Origin: Crocinitomicaceae bacterium
GTDB lineage: Bacteria > Bacteroidota > Bacteroidia > Flavobacteriales_D > Crocinitomicaceae
Reading direction: 5' to 3'
Length of the DNA stretch: 64,000 nt
Assembly (NCBI GenBank): GCA_018402525.1
Contig: JAGYIR010000011.1
Location: forward strand, 310,001 to 374,000
Shown here one piece after another: positions 25,805-34,957 of this stretch. The notes beneath the pieces are model-generated. The model ran no database searches. It saw nothing but the letters and a program-made list of their open reading frames with translations, and was not told the origin of the DNA. Position 1 is the first letter of the stretch, and every line of letters starts with the position of its first letter. The position numbers and the translations under genes were made by a program.

Positions 25805-27289
25805 TCAATACTTCGCTGACTTTCCGTCAATCGTAGTGTCTAAAATAAACTTCCTGACGTGGTCATTCGCCGATTTCAAGTCCTCCTTTCGTAAGTACAT
25901 CATGTGTCCACTCTCATACCCTTCAAAACACATGCGATCTGACATTTTACCACTTGGATCAATTTGCCACATGGTATATTTTGAATTAAAATAAGTAGTC
26001 GCTCCATCAAAATAACCGACTTGAAACATCACATTCAAATAAGGATTTTGTGCCATCGCTTTTCTAAGATTATCCCTTGTGTTATTGTTCTGCCTGTCCC
26101 AAGGATGGACAGAACCAAACATGTTGTACTTCATGTCTGTTTTAAAATTCAGTACTTCTGACATGTAAAAGTTGATTGCCGGGGTAAACGAGTGCAGCCA
26201 AGAGGTCAACTCAGGATTGTAATCAGGACTTCCCCCCGCCTCCATTTTATCTAATCCTAAGTAGCGTGAATCCAATCTACCGACACTGTAACCATCTCTA
26301 TCACGCAGCAATTCCTTCCAAAAGAAAGAAGTCGGCACGACAAGGTTGTGCTGTAAAATTGATTTTTTTGTAAGTCCCGAATAGTAGGCCATTTTTTCAG
26401 CAATCACTTCCTTTTCTTTTTCGTTCAGCGATCCTCCACGTGCCAATGCAGGCATCAATACATCCAAGGTGTACTTCTCGACTTCAGGTAATAATTCGTT
26501 CAACGTCTTGCCTTGTAATTCCAGAGGCAACATTTTATGATACCATGCTGCAGCTGAAAAATAAGGTAAATTCAACGAAGAGGAAATGGGAGCATCTGAT
26601 TCAAATACATTGTAATCGGCAGGTGAAACTAAAATGACGCCGTTCAAGTACATCCATTGTTTTTCCTGTAATTCCAATGCTAATCCTGATACGCGCGTCC
26701 CTCCATAACTCTCTCCAATCAAATATTTCGGCGAAAGCCAACGATTGTTGCGTGACATAAAAGTATTCAACCATTCGGCCAAATAGGTAATGTCAGCATT
26801 GATCCCAAAGAATTTCTCCCGTTTAACTTCCTTTCCTGAAACAGGAATGGTACGTGAATACCCCGTATTTACTGGGTTGATGTATAAAATGTCACTCACA
26901 TCCAAAACAGAAAAAGGATTGTCTTTTATTCCGTACGGTTGCACAGGATAACCTTCATCATCAATGTTCAATAATTTTGGTCCTGTATAGGCAATATGCA
27001 TCCAGGCAGAAGCTGAACCAGGGCCTCCGTTAAACGAAATCAATAACGGTCGTTTCGAGAAATCTTTTGTGTCACTTCTACGGTAATACGTGTAATGCAA
27101 TGTGGCGATTGGCTCTCCCGCTTCGTCCCACAATGGTTGAGTACCTGTCACCGCAGTATATGCCAATTTTTGACCATTTATTGTGGTAATGTGCTGGGTT
27201 GTAATTGTCGTATCAACAGGAATATTAATTCCTTGAGCAAACGACATAAGTGCTACCAAAACACTCAAAAAAGTCAATACAGTTCTCAT
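25805..27289 (-). CDS. Serine carboxypeptidase-type peptidase (S10 family)
   Basis: This 494-aa protein has a signal peptide starting at the ATG at 27289 (MRTVLTFLSVLVALMSFAQ). The S10 alpha/beta-hydrolase hallmarks are the oxyanion segment FNGGPGSASAWM, the nucleophile LIGESYGGTR, a late Asp region and the His in GYESGHMMY. It is exported and probably digests peptides in the periplasm or outside. Upstream in-frame starts lack a signal peptide and are not preferred. It stands alone on the minus strand. Confidence 0.9.
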   Translation of the reverse strand: MRTVLTFLSVLVALMSFAQGINIPVDTTITTQHITTINGQKLAYTAVTGTQPLWDEAGEPIATLHYTYYRRSDTKDFSKRPLLISFNGGPGSASAWMHIAYTGPKLLNIDDEGYPVQPYGIKDNPFSVLDVSDILYINPVNTGYSRTIPVSGKEVKREKFFGINADITYLAEWLNTFMSRNNRWLSPKYLIGESYGGTRVSGLALELQEKQWMYLNGVILVSPADYNVFESDAPISSSLNLPYFSAAAWYHKMLPLELQGKTLNELLPEVEKYTLDVLMPALARGGSLNEKEKEVIAEKMAYYSGLTKKSILQHNLVVPTSFFWKELLRDRDGYSVGRLDSRYLGLDKMEAGGSPDYNPELTSWLHSFTPAINFYMSEVLNFKTDMKYNMFGSVHPWDRQNNNTRDNLRKAMAQNPYLNVMFQVGYFDGATTYFNSKYTMWQIDPSGKMSDRMCFEGYESGHMMYLRKEDLKSANDHVRKFILDTTIDGKSAKY

Positions 27290-27419
27290 AGTTTCATTTT
27301 TAATTTCACTTAAATCAACATAAGTCAAGTTATCCAAATGTAAACCGAATAATTTAAACAGCGGGAGACCGACAAAAGAAATCACCAACTTTTCCTATAT
27401 TTATCAGTAAATCCACCCC

Positions 27420-27860
27420 ATGAAAAAACTATTTCTTCTTCCAATCCTGTTCTTGTCACTGCACATCAATGCGCAAACAGAAACACCTCAGCAAGTTGTT
27501 CAACAATTTTTTGAAGCATTTCACAAGAAGGACACCTCTGCCCTACGGTCTTTTTTTGACGAGCACTGCGTCATACGAACGATTGCGAAAGGTAAAAACG
27601 TGGAGGGAATGATCTCAACAGATGAATTGAACGATTTCTTGAGAATGATGGCTAGTATTCCTGAGGACGTGCAGTTTTCAGAAAAAATTGAAGAGTACAA
27701 AGTAGAAGTCGATGGGTTACTAGCGCATGTGTGGACGCCCTACTCTTTTTTTGTCAATGATGAGTTATCTCACACGGGAGTTAATTCCATTGTGTTAGCT
27801 TATTTAGAAGGTTGGAAAATAGTTCACCTCATTGATACACGCGTTATTCCTACAAAGTAA
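27420..27860 (+). CDS. Exported NTF2/SnoaL-like protein
   Basis: This 146-aa protein has a signal peptide (about 1-18, HINAQ) followed by a NTF2-like cone fold: VVQQFFEAFHKKDTSALRSFF, then a beta-rich second half ending KIVHLIDTRV. Such proteins include small ligand-binding and enzyme-like members; no catalytic residues allow a more exact call. Divergent from the peptidase. Confidence 0.75.
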   Translation: MKKLFLLPILFLSLHINAQTETPQQVVQQFFEAFHKKDTSALRSFFDEHCVIRTIAKGKNVEGMISTDELNDFLRMMASIPEDVQFSEKIEEYKVEVDGLLAHVWTPYSFFVNDELSHTGVNSIVLAYLEGWKIVHLIDTRVIPTK

Positions 27861-27936
27861 ATTGAGTCAGCACAGCAATTAGCGTGAACCAACTTAAATA
27901 TTTATCTTTGCCTGACTTACTCAAAATACATTTCGC

Positions 27937-28659
27937 ATGCAACAAAAGCTAATCACTATTTTCATTGCCTTTACCCTTGTTTCCTGCTCTACGGATTCTA
28001 ATACACGAGAAACTGAACTTTCTAACTCCGATGAATCAGCGGTTCATTCCGATGAAACAACCAATAAAGAAGTAATAGAACCTCAGGATGCGAATAAAAC
28101 ACTAACGTTCAATGTGTTTGAAGATTATGCGCAATTAAGTACTAAACAAGAGATTATCGATGCTTTCGGTAAAGAGAATGTCAAACATGGATCAAGCTGG
28201 TACGCAGAAGGTACAGTTGAATTGAAACACACCATTATTCGAAACCCTACAAACGGACACCGCATAAAATACCTGTGGGATGTAGAAAATCCTTCAAAAT
28301 TAAGTTCCATTGAAGCTTCCTATTTTGAATATGATGAGAATTACGAAGTTGTAAAAAGACAAAAAGTAGCTACAAATTGTGGACTTTATACAGGAATGAA
28401 GATAAACGAGTTAAGAAAATGGAACGGTGAAGACTTTGATTTTTTTGGATTCGGTTGGGATTACGAAGGTGGAATATCGGTAACTCCTAAATCAAGATTG
28501 AGCAAATGCCCTGTGCATATTAAATTGACCATGGAGCACCTAAGTGACATGGAACCTTTTGAAGAATTGTATGGCGATAGTGAGTTTTCCACCGACAATG
28601 AATTGGTTAAAAAGGCGCCAATTTTAATTGACATAATGACTTATAATATTGAAGACTGA
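27937..28659 (+). CDS. Lipoprotein of unknown function
   Basis: This 240-aa protein has a lipoprotein signal (FTLVSC, Cys at about 17). The next 40 residues are a Ser/Thr/Glu-rich linker, typical of surface lipoproteins in this phylum. The folded part shows no family I know. A TATCTTTG box at 27903-27910 is a likely promoter. It is 12 bases upstream of the PhnA-like gene and could share its transcript. Confidence 0.65.
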   Translation: MQQKLITIFIAFTLVSCSTDSNTRETELSNSDESAVHSDETTNKEVIEPQDANKTLTFNVFEDYAQLSTKQEIIDAFGKENVKHGSSWYAEGTVELKHTIIRNPTNGHRIKYLWDVENPSKLSSIEASYFEYDENYEVVKRQKVATNCGLYTGMKINELRKWNGEDFDFFGFGWDYEGGISVTPKSRLSKCPVHIKLTMEHLSDMEPFEELYGDSEFSTDNELVKKAPILIDIMTYNIED

Positions 28660-28671
28660 CTTGAATATAGT

Positions 28672-29229
28672 ATGGAAAAAGAACTAACAACGAGAAGTGG
28701 AAATGCATGTGAATTGTGTACTTCGACAGAAAACCTATCTGTATATGTCGTGCCACCTACAGCTGGTGTAAACAGCGATCAATGCATTCATGTCTGTGCG
28801 ACGTGTAAATCGCAAATTAGTGGTGAAACAGAACCCGACAGCAATCACTGGAGATGCCTGAATGATAGTATGTGGAGCGAAGTGGAAGCCGTTAAAGTCG
28901 TGGCGTGGCGGATGTTGAATAGACTAAAAAATGAAGGCTGGTCGCAAGACTTGCTCGATATGATGTACTTGGAAGACAGTACGCTGAACTGGGCAAAAGA
29001 AGGTCAGAACGAAATAAAGATCAAACACATCGATAGCAACGGTGTTGAATTGCAATCAGGCGATTCTGTGGTGCTCATCAAAGACTTAAAAGTCAAAGGT
29101 GGAGGATTTACCGCAAAACGTGGGACTGCAGTGCGCAACATTACGCTGGTTCACGACAATGCCGACCACATTGAAGGAAAGGTGGATGGTCAACGCATTG
29201 TTATTCTGACACAGTACGTAAAGAAATAG
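28672..29229 (+). CDS. phnA: PhnA (YjdM)-type zinc-ribbon protein
   Basis: This 185-aa protein combines an N-terminal CxxC...CxxC zinc ribbon (CELC at about 13-16, CATC at about 42-45) with a C-terminal SH3-like PhnA domain (GVELQSGDSVVLIKDLKVKG at about 124-143). Early work linked the name to phosphonate use, but the family role is unsettled. The length is longer than E. coli YjdM because of a helical insert between the two domains, which is common in this phylum. Confidence 0.88.
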   Translation: MEKELTTRSGNACELCTSTENLSVYVVPPTAGVNSDQCIHVCATCKSQISGETEPDSNHWRCLNDSMWSEVEAVKVVAWRMLNRLKNEGWSQDLLDMMYLEDSTLNWAKEGQNEIKIKHIDSNGVELQSGDSVVLIKDLKVKGGGFTAKRGTAVRNITLVHDNADHIEGKVDGQRIVILTQYVKK

Positions 29230-29313
29230 GCTAGCATTTCAAGTGAAGCAGTTTCATTGCCTTGCATTCGTTGATCGTTTGGGTTAACTTTAACTCATAA
29301 AATTGTTCTAAAA

Positions 29314-30207
29314 ATGGTGAATGGAATTAAATTACTTATCGTTTTACTCGTCATTGGTCGCCAAGTTAATGCCCAATACACTCCCCTACTCGACAATCAC
29401 AATGAGTGGCAGTTTACCACGTGCTACTTCGGTTGTCCCTCAGACACTTATTTTGCAGTAGACGATACCATTGTCGGCAGCTATTCGTATAAAATTTTAG
29501 AAGGATTCCATTTTATCAATCGTAATGTGCTGCTCCGTGAAGAAATTGAGAACCGCAAAGTGTACCTCATGGTTATACCTGATTTTGGTTCTCCTAAGGA
29601 AGTACTGCTTTACGACTTTTCAATGGAAGCCGGTGATTCCATTGAATTGTTCAACTACGTCACGCCTTATGTGAATGAACCTGGGTATTTTACATTGGAC
29701 TCTATTCAACTAGCGCCACTCGTCGATGGGAGCGATTACAGGCATTTTTATTTATCAGCGAACATGCCTGCATTCGCAGGAACGACAAACGCTATTTGGA
29801 TTGAAGGTGTTGGGTCACGAACAATGATCAACGCTCCAGGAAGTTATCCTGACATCAACAATGTTGGACAGTTGAGTTGTTTCTTCAAAAACACGGAGCT
29901 ATTTTACGCCAATACGGATTCCATTCCTGGCTGTACGATCGAATATCCAGAACTAGGACTGCCAGAAACATTAGAGACAAACTATAGAATTTTCCCTACC
30001 ATTTCGAATGATAAAGTAACAATTGAAAGTGATGCAAAAATGGACGATGTTCAGGTGATTCGCATCGATGGAAGAATCGTCCGTACCTTCACTCCAAATC
30101 ATCACATGTTAGAAATACAAGTATCCAGCTATCCAAATGGTATGTACTACGTCGTCGTCAACCAAGGTCAACAATCCCAGTACCGCATGAAATTTATAAA
30201 GCAATAA
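29314..30207 (+). CDS. Secreted protein with type IX sorting domain
   Basis: This 297-aa protein has a signal peptide (about 1-20, ending VNAQ). A beta-rich body follows. The C-terminal type A sorting domain of about 75 residues includes IFPTISNDKVTIE, VQVIRIDGRIV and YPNGMYYVVV. This directs passage through the type IX secretion system and attachment or release at the surface. The body has no domain I recognise. Confidence 0.82.
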   Translation: MVNGIKLLIVLLVIGRQVNAQYTPLLDNHNEWQFTTCYFGCPSDTYFAVDDTIVGSYSYKILEGFHFINRNVLLREEIENRKVYLMVIPDFGSPKEVLLYDFSMEAGDSIELFNYVTPYVNEPGYFTLDSIQLAPLVDGSDYRHFYLSANMPAFAGTTNAIWIEGVGSRTMINAPGSYPDINNVGQLSCFFKNTELFYANTDSIPGCTIEYPELGLPETLETNYRIFPTISNDKVTIESDAKMDDVQVIRIDGRIVRTFTPNHHMLEIQVSSYPNGMYYVVVNQGQQSQYRMKFIKQ

Positions 30208-30213
30208 GTAAAA

Positions 30214-31434
30214 CTATACTTTCTTCTTGAAGGGACGCTTGTTCTTGTGAAACGATCGCTTTTTAGCCGATGAACCTTCGCTTCGTTCTCTCCAAACAGG
30301 CCCTTCACCTAATTCTGCTGGCGGTTGGAACTTTGGAACGGTCATTTCTATCAACTTTTCGATGTTCTGCATGCGGGCCATATCTTTAAGATTCACCATC
30401 GTAATGGCTTCTCCTTTCGTATTGGCACGGGCAGTTCTTCCGACACGGTGAACATAATCTTCCGCATCGTGAGGTACATCGTAATTGATGACCATGTTTA
30501 TTTCCTTGATATCAATCCCCCTGCTCATCACGTCCGTTGCGACTAGAATACGAATGCGTTTTGACCGAAAACCTCTCAATACTTCTTCACGCTGATCTTG
30601 TTCTAAATTGGAGGAAATCCCTTTCGAGGCGAATCCTGAAACACGCAGTGACTTCACAATTTCGGAAACCTTGCTCTTTGTCGAAGTAAAAATGATAATA
30701 CTGTCAAAATGCTTACGTTCTGCTAAAATATGTGCAACCACCTTCGCTTTTTGATCATCGTGTGCCAAGTAAACCTTTTGGTCGACACCTGCTGCTGGTT
30801 TTGAAATCGACAACGAAATTTCTGCTGGATTGTTCAATATATTTTGTGCCAATTGCGAAATACTTTTAGGCATTGTCGCACTGAATAATAGCGTTTGGTG
30901 CTTTTCTGGAAGGTAAGAAATGATCTTTCTCAAATCATCAATAAATCCCATGTCCAACATACGATCCGCCTCATCCAACACCAAGTGTTTCACTTTGTCA
31001 AACTTGACATAACCCAATTTTAAATGTGAAAGCAATTTCCCCGGCGTCGCAACAATAATATCTGTTCCTCCAACCAAGGCTTCTTTTTCCATCTGCCAGT
31101 CTTTTCCGCCACCGCCGCCGTAAATAGCGACAGAACTTACGGAAACAAAATAAGCTAATCCTTGAATTTGCTGTTCAATCTGAATCGCCAACTCACGTGT
31201 CGGTACAATAATCAATGTATCAGTGAAGACCTCCGTTTTACCAACCAATTTATTCAAAATCGGTAGCACGAACGCTCCTGTTTTACCTGTCCCTGTTTGG
31301 GCACATGCAATTAAGTCTCTGTTCTCTAATACGTATGGGATGGCTTTTTCTTGAATGGGTGTTGCATTTTCGAACCCCATGTATGAAATAGCCTCTAATA
31401 ACCCTTCTTCAAGGTTCAGTTCTGTAAATTTCAT
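30214..31434 (-). CDS. rhlE: DEAD-box RNA helicase, RhlE type
   Basis: This 406-aa helicase has all standard motifs: Q-motif GFENATPIQEKAIP, Walker A AQTGTGKT, PTRELAIQ, DEADRMLDMGF, SAT, and HRVGRTAR near residue 335. A short basic tail (RSFHKNKRPFKKKV) is typical for RNA binding. It unwinds RNA in ribosome assembly or cold adaptation. It sits convergent to the sorting-domain protein with only six bases between stops. Confidence 0.93.
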   Translation of the reverse strand: MKFTELNLEEGLLEAISYMGFENATPIQEKAIPYVLENRDLIACAQTGTGKTGAFVLPILNKLVGKTEVFTDTLIIVPTRELAIQIEQQIQGLAYFVSVSSVAIYGGGGGKDWQMEKEALVGGTDIIVATPGKLLSHLKLGYVKFDKVKHLVLDEADRMLDMGFIDDLRKIISYLPEKHQTLLFSATMPKSISQLAQNILNNPAEISLSISKPAAGVDQKVYLAHDDQKAKVVAHILAERKHFDSIIIFTSTKSKVSEIVKSLRVSGFASKGISSNLEQDQREEVLRGFRSKRIRILVATDVMSRGIDIKEINMVINYDVPHDAEDYVHRVGRTARANTKGEAITMVNLKDMARMQNIEKLIEMTVPKFQPPAELGEGPVWRERSEGSSAKKRSFHKNKRPFKKKV

Positions 31435-31493
31435 CGAGGATGAAGTTAGTAATAATTAATGAATTCGCTGAAGAAAATAAAAATTTGAATCAT

Positions 31494-32123
31494 TCACGTG
31501 TTCAAAAATCCGAGTCCCACGGGATTGTTCAACATCCAACCCGTTAGACTGTAGCGATCCGCATTGGTAGTCAGTACTTCATGTTCTACATCTGCGCTTT
31601 TAAACAAGATCAATCGCGATTTGAATGGTTCAATCTTTATCTCCTGATTCTCTTTGTAAATAACCAATTCACCTCCATCTCCTTCTTTCCAATCCGGATT
31701 CAAATAAAGCACAAACGAAATGATGCGGTTACTTCTTTCCTTGAATTGATCGACGTGTTTCTTGTAGAAAGTACCAGTTGGGTAGTAAGCCAGGTGACAT
31801 TCAACATCGGAAATTCCCAAAAAGCAAAGTCGTTTAATCTGCCCGACTAATTCGTGCAGTTGCTGGTAAAAAACCTTCAGTTCGCTATCGCGTTGTTCGT
31901 CCAACCAATAGACGTAATCGCCACGAATTTTTTTATCAATCGTATGATCACCCAATGCTCCAATTCCCGCCTTGGCAAGATCATCTTCGTCCAGTCGCTG
32001 CTGAAAAAAATCATAAATATGTGTATAAAACTCAGGAGATATGAAATCGTCAATAACAACAAAATCATCTTCCGCTAAACGGTCTAGCCACTCGATATAG
32101 TTTTCTTCAGAATAAAGTTTCAT
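31494..32123 (-). CDS. 2-oxoglutarate/Fe(II) oxygenase (prolyl 4-hydroxylase-like)
   Basis: This 209-aa protein has the double-stranded beta-helix iron site: H and D in YKKHVDQF, the distal His in ADVEHEV, and an Arg after it (RYSLTGWM) for 2-oxoglutarate. Related enzymes hydroxylate prolyl residues of ribosomal or other proteins. There is no signal peptide. It lies 59 bases upstream of rhlE on the same strand and may be co-transcribed, a suggestive pairing for translation-related work. Confidence 0.82.
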   Translation of the reverse strand: MKLYSEENYIEWLDRLAEDDFVVIDDFISPEFYTHIYDFFQQRLDEDDLAKAGIGALGDHTIDKKIRGDYVYWLDEQRDSELKVFYQQLHELVGQIKRLCFLGISDVECHLAYYPTGTFYKKHVDQFKERSNRIISFVLYLNPDWKEGDGGELVIYKENQEIKIEPFKSRLILFKSADVEHEVLTTNADRYSLTGWMLNNPVGLGFLNT

Positions 32124-32214
32124 CGCTAAAAAAAGTGCGTGAATCTACGGATTTATAATATACGGTGATCAAAAATTAAGAGGTGAATATGCTACGAATT
32201 CAAGACGGTCGAAA

Positions 32215-32486
32215 TACTAACCTGAGTTCGATTTTAAAATGCACTCAGATCGCTTGAATTTAGGCAGTTTCGATATTAATGAAGAAGGAATATCGGGATA
32301 TTTCGATGAAATTATGAGAAGAAAATGTCAAATTCAGGCGAAAAACATGTTTTGCTAATCCTTTTGATTGATCGGATCGTCGTTATCTTTATTTCAAGGT
32401 AGCTCGCTACACCTCATAAAGACGGCCTAAATCCGTTTTATCAAAAGAATTTCTGAGTAGATTTTAAAATCGAACTCAGGTTAGTA
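32215..32486. mobile_element. MITE-like element with 35-bp terminal inverted repeats
   Basis: TACTAACCTGAGTTCGATTT and following bases at 32215-32249 recur in inverted form at 32452-32486, with only two mismatches in 35 bases. The 202-base interior has no gene of its own. No target duplication is obvious. It fills most of the 422-base gap between the oxygenase and cmk. Confidence 0.7.
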
Positions 32487-32545
32487 AACCTTATGCGACT
32501 AACCTTCCTATTATTTTAAGTATCTTTCGGACGTTAATTTTTTGA

Positions 32546-33244
32546 ATGAAGGACAAAAAAATCACCATAGCAATAGACGGTTACTCTTCCTGCGGAAAGA
32601 GCACACTGGCTAAGGACGTCGCTAAAGAATTGGGATATGTATTCATCGATTCTGGTGCCATGTACCGTGCTGTGACCTATTTTGCTCTTCAAAATGGAAT
32701 AATTAATGCCGATAGCATCGATGTTCAAAAATTGATTTCATTACTGCCTTCGATTAATTTGCATTTTGAAGTCAACTCCACAACCCTGCTTCCTGAGATC
32801 TATTTGAACAATAAAAACGTCGAAACAGAAATAAGAAAACCAGAAATTGCTGCCCGGGTATCTCGTATTGCAGAGATCAAAGAAGTCCGTATTAAATTGG
32901 TTGACGAGCAGCAGAAAATGGGACAAGGAGGTGGAATTGTAATGGACGGAAGAGACATTGGGTCTGTTGTTTTTCCGAATGCAGAACTTAAACTGTTCGT
33001 CACTGCTTCCATTGAGGTAAGAACCCAACGCAGGTTTGATGAGCTCATTCAAAAAGGAATAACGACAACTCGACAAGAAGTTCAAGAAAATTTAACATGG
33101 CGCGATTTAATCGATACTACTCGGGGGGAAAGTCCACTCATTCAAACGGAAGATGCGATCATTTTGGACAATACTGCGTTGACAAAAGAGGAGCAATTAG
33201 CTCACGTTTTAGCGTTAGTAAACCAACTAATTTCTAGTAAATAG
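32546..33244 (+). CDS. cmk: Cytidylate kinase
   Basis: This 232-aa enzyme phosphorylates CMP and dCMP. Walker A reads DGYSSCGKST, the substrate region FIDSGAMYRAVT and the signature GRDIGSVVFPNA; the LID Arg residues are in RTQRRFDEL. The length is standard. It starts shortly after the MITE-like element, which therefore sits in its promoter region. Confidence 0.95.
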   Translation: MKDKKITIAIDGYSSCGKSTLAKDVAKELGYVFIDSGAMYRAVTYFALQNGIINADSIDVQKLISLLPSINLHFEVNSTTLLPEIYLNNKNVETEIRKPEIAARVSRIAEIKEVRIKLVDEQQKMGQGGGIVMDGRDIGSVVFPNAELKLFVTASIEVRTQRRFDELIQKGITTTRQEVQENLTWRDLIDTTRGESPLIQTEDAIILDNTALTKEEQLAHVLALVNQLISSK

Positions 33245-33330
33245 GAAGAAATTTATTTTTTCTGTTATTTTTTTAATCTCTTTGTGATAATTTATTAAAT
33301 TTGTCGCTACTACTACGATAATACCAACAT

Positions 33331-33993
33331 ATGAGTTCAATAAGCAAAATAACTGAAGAGATTATAAACCGTAGTCCTTTCCTTAGAGAGGCAATGACGG
33401 AAAATTTAATTAATGTATCCGCATTAGCTCGCAAAATCATTCCTGAGGTCGAAAAAATGACCAATAAGGAGATTAAGGAGGGTGCGATCGTGATGGCCAT
33501 TAAGCGTATGACGCCGGGCGTATACCACAAACTTGATGTTAAAATCAAAAAAGTAATTGGTGGAATAGGAGATTTTCTTGTGCGCAGCGATTTGGTCGAT
33601 TTTACATTTGAAAATTCAGAATCATTACGTGATTGTCAAAACGAGTTGATTAAATACACACAAAATGACAAAGACAGCTTTTTTGCTTTGTGTAAAGGCA
33701 TTACAGAAACGACTTATATCTTGAATACCAAATATGCAGATGATGTAAAACGTATTTTTGCAAAAGAAAATTCGAAAGGACACAATACGGATTTATCATC
33801 GATCACGGTAAAACTTCCTGAAACAAATACCGAAACTTTCGGCGTGTACTATTACATTATGAAACATTTGGCATGTGATGGAATCAACATTGAACAAGTA
33901 GTATCAACTGCGAATGAGTTCACGGTTATCGTAGATTCGTCTGATATTGATGATGCTTTTAAAATTCTAATGCAATTGAAGCGTAGCATTTAG
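33331..33993 (+). CDS. ACT-domain-like protein, conserved in Bacteroidota
   Basis: This 220-aa protein has a helical N-terminal half (IKEGAIVMAIKRM) and a C-terminal ACT-like pair of beta-alpha-beta units (FGVYYYIMKHLACDGINIEQVV, EFTVIVDSSDIDDAFKIL). Such relatives are sometimes labelled aspartate kinase, but no kinase domain is present. It may sense a small ligand. Its stop overlaps the end of the convergent small membrane gene by four bases. Confidence 0.7.
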   Translation: MSSISKITEEIINRSPFLREAMTENLINVSALARKIIPEVEKMTNKEIKEGAIVMAIKRMTPGVYHKLDVKIKKVIGGIGDFLVRSDLVDFTFENSESLRDCQNELIKYTQNDKDSFFALCKGITETTYILNTKYADDVKRIFAKENSKGHNTDLSSITVKLPETNTETFGVYYYIMKHLACDGINIEQVVSTANEFTVIVDSSDIDDAFKILMQLKRSI

Positions 33994-34190
33994 GCTGCTG
34001 CTTCCTCGTTTTTGCACTGTTCTTCTGGTAGCGCACCACAAAAACCGCATGGTGCACCGTCTTCATTGAGCAATGGATTGTTACTTGCACAAGTTCCTGC
34101 GAACTTACCATCTTTTTTCGCCCAAATTTTCACCGCAATACCTGCAAATGCGAGCGCTAAAAGTCCAATTGAAATAAGAATTAACTCCAT
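33990..34190 (-). CDS. NqrM-like four-cysteine small membrane protein
   Basis: This 66-aa protein has one N-terminal transmembrane helix (about 3-23) and a cytoplasmic or periplasmic tail with four cysteines (GTCAS, APCGFCGALPEEQC). The layout recalls NqrM, which delivers iron to the Na+-NQR complex, but no nqr genes are in view, so this is only a likeness. Confidence 0.6.
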   Translation of the reverse strand: MELILISIGLLALAFAGIAVKIWAKKDGKFAGTCASNNPLLNEDGAPCGFCGALPEEQCKNEEAAA

Positions 34191-34213
34191 ACTGTTTTGT
34201 TTCTACAAAGGTA

Positions 34214-34957
34214 TCAATTTTTATTAATGAGGGCTCCTGAACCATATTGATTATATGCGACAATGTTGGGTGCGCCTTTGTACCAAATATCACCTGTTTG
34301 ATTCGTTTCAGCTAACAAATCACAGTTGTCTGCTCGAATTTTCATTATACCAACAGTAGAAGAAATAGCAATCAACTCATTGTTAACCTGTAAGTTGTAC
34401 GCATCCCCAAAACCATTGCTATTTAGATTGAACTTTGCATAATTTACAATCCCCGCAACAGTATAATTACCCCAACCATGCGTTATTAAAAGGTCCAATG
34501 AGTTGCCTTGTACTTTCAAATTGAAATGTCCAGCACCGTCTCGAATGGTGAGTGATAAATCCGTCACAGCAAGCGTATCTTCGCACAACACCTCCTGAGT
34601 TCCTTCAAAATTTATATTTATCAAGTTGACAAAATGAATCTCCACTACAACGATTTCGTCGTACGGTCGAAGAAATGCACAGTTGTTTTCATTCGTAATC
34701 ACTAATCGATTTTCATCATCGATTTGCAAACTAATTCCATTCAATAAATAGGCGCCCCCTTTTAGTACAACTTTGCTTACCGTGTCTTGCACCAATTCAT
34801 ATTTTAGGTGCGGTCCCATATAAAGTTTATCGAAGGCGTCAAGTACTACTTCCTTTGATGCCATTTCACCGGTTGATTTCAAACACGATTTGTCTTCCTT
34901 TTTATTGCAACCAACAATAAGAAAAATGGCTGCCACTAAAGTTATAATTCCTCTCAT
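34214..34957 (-). CDS. Head GIN domain lipoprotein
   Basis: This 247-aa protein has a lipoprotein signal (FLIVGC, Cys at about 17) followed by a DUF2807-type right-handed beta-helix: FDKLYMGPHLKYELVQDTV, then repeats with N and G turns. Proteins of this type are putative auto-transporter adhesins of the Bacteroidota surface. Its start overlaps the end of the upstream PagL-like gene by four bases, so the two form one operon. Confidence 0.82.
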   Translation of the reverse strand: MRGIITLVAAIFLIVGCNKKEDKSCLKSTGEMASKEVVLDAFDKLYMGPHLKYELVQDTVSKVVLKGGAYLLNGISLQIDDENRLVITNENNCAFLRPYDEIVVVEIHFVNLININFEGTQEVLCEDTLAVTDLSLTIRDGAGHFNLKVQGNSLDLLITHGWGNYTVAGIVNYAKFNLNSNGFGDAYNLQVNNELIAISSTVGIMKIRADNCDLLAETNQTGDIWYKGAPNIVAYNQYGSGALINKN

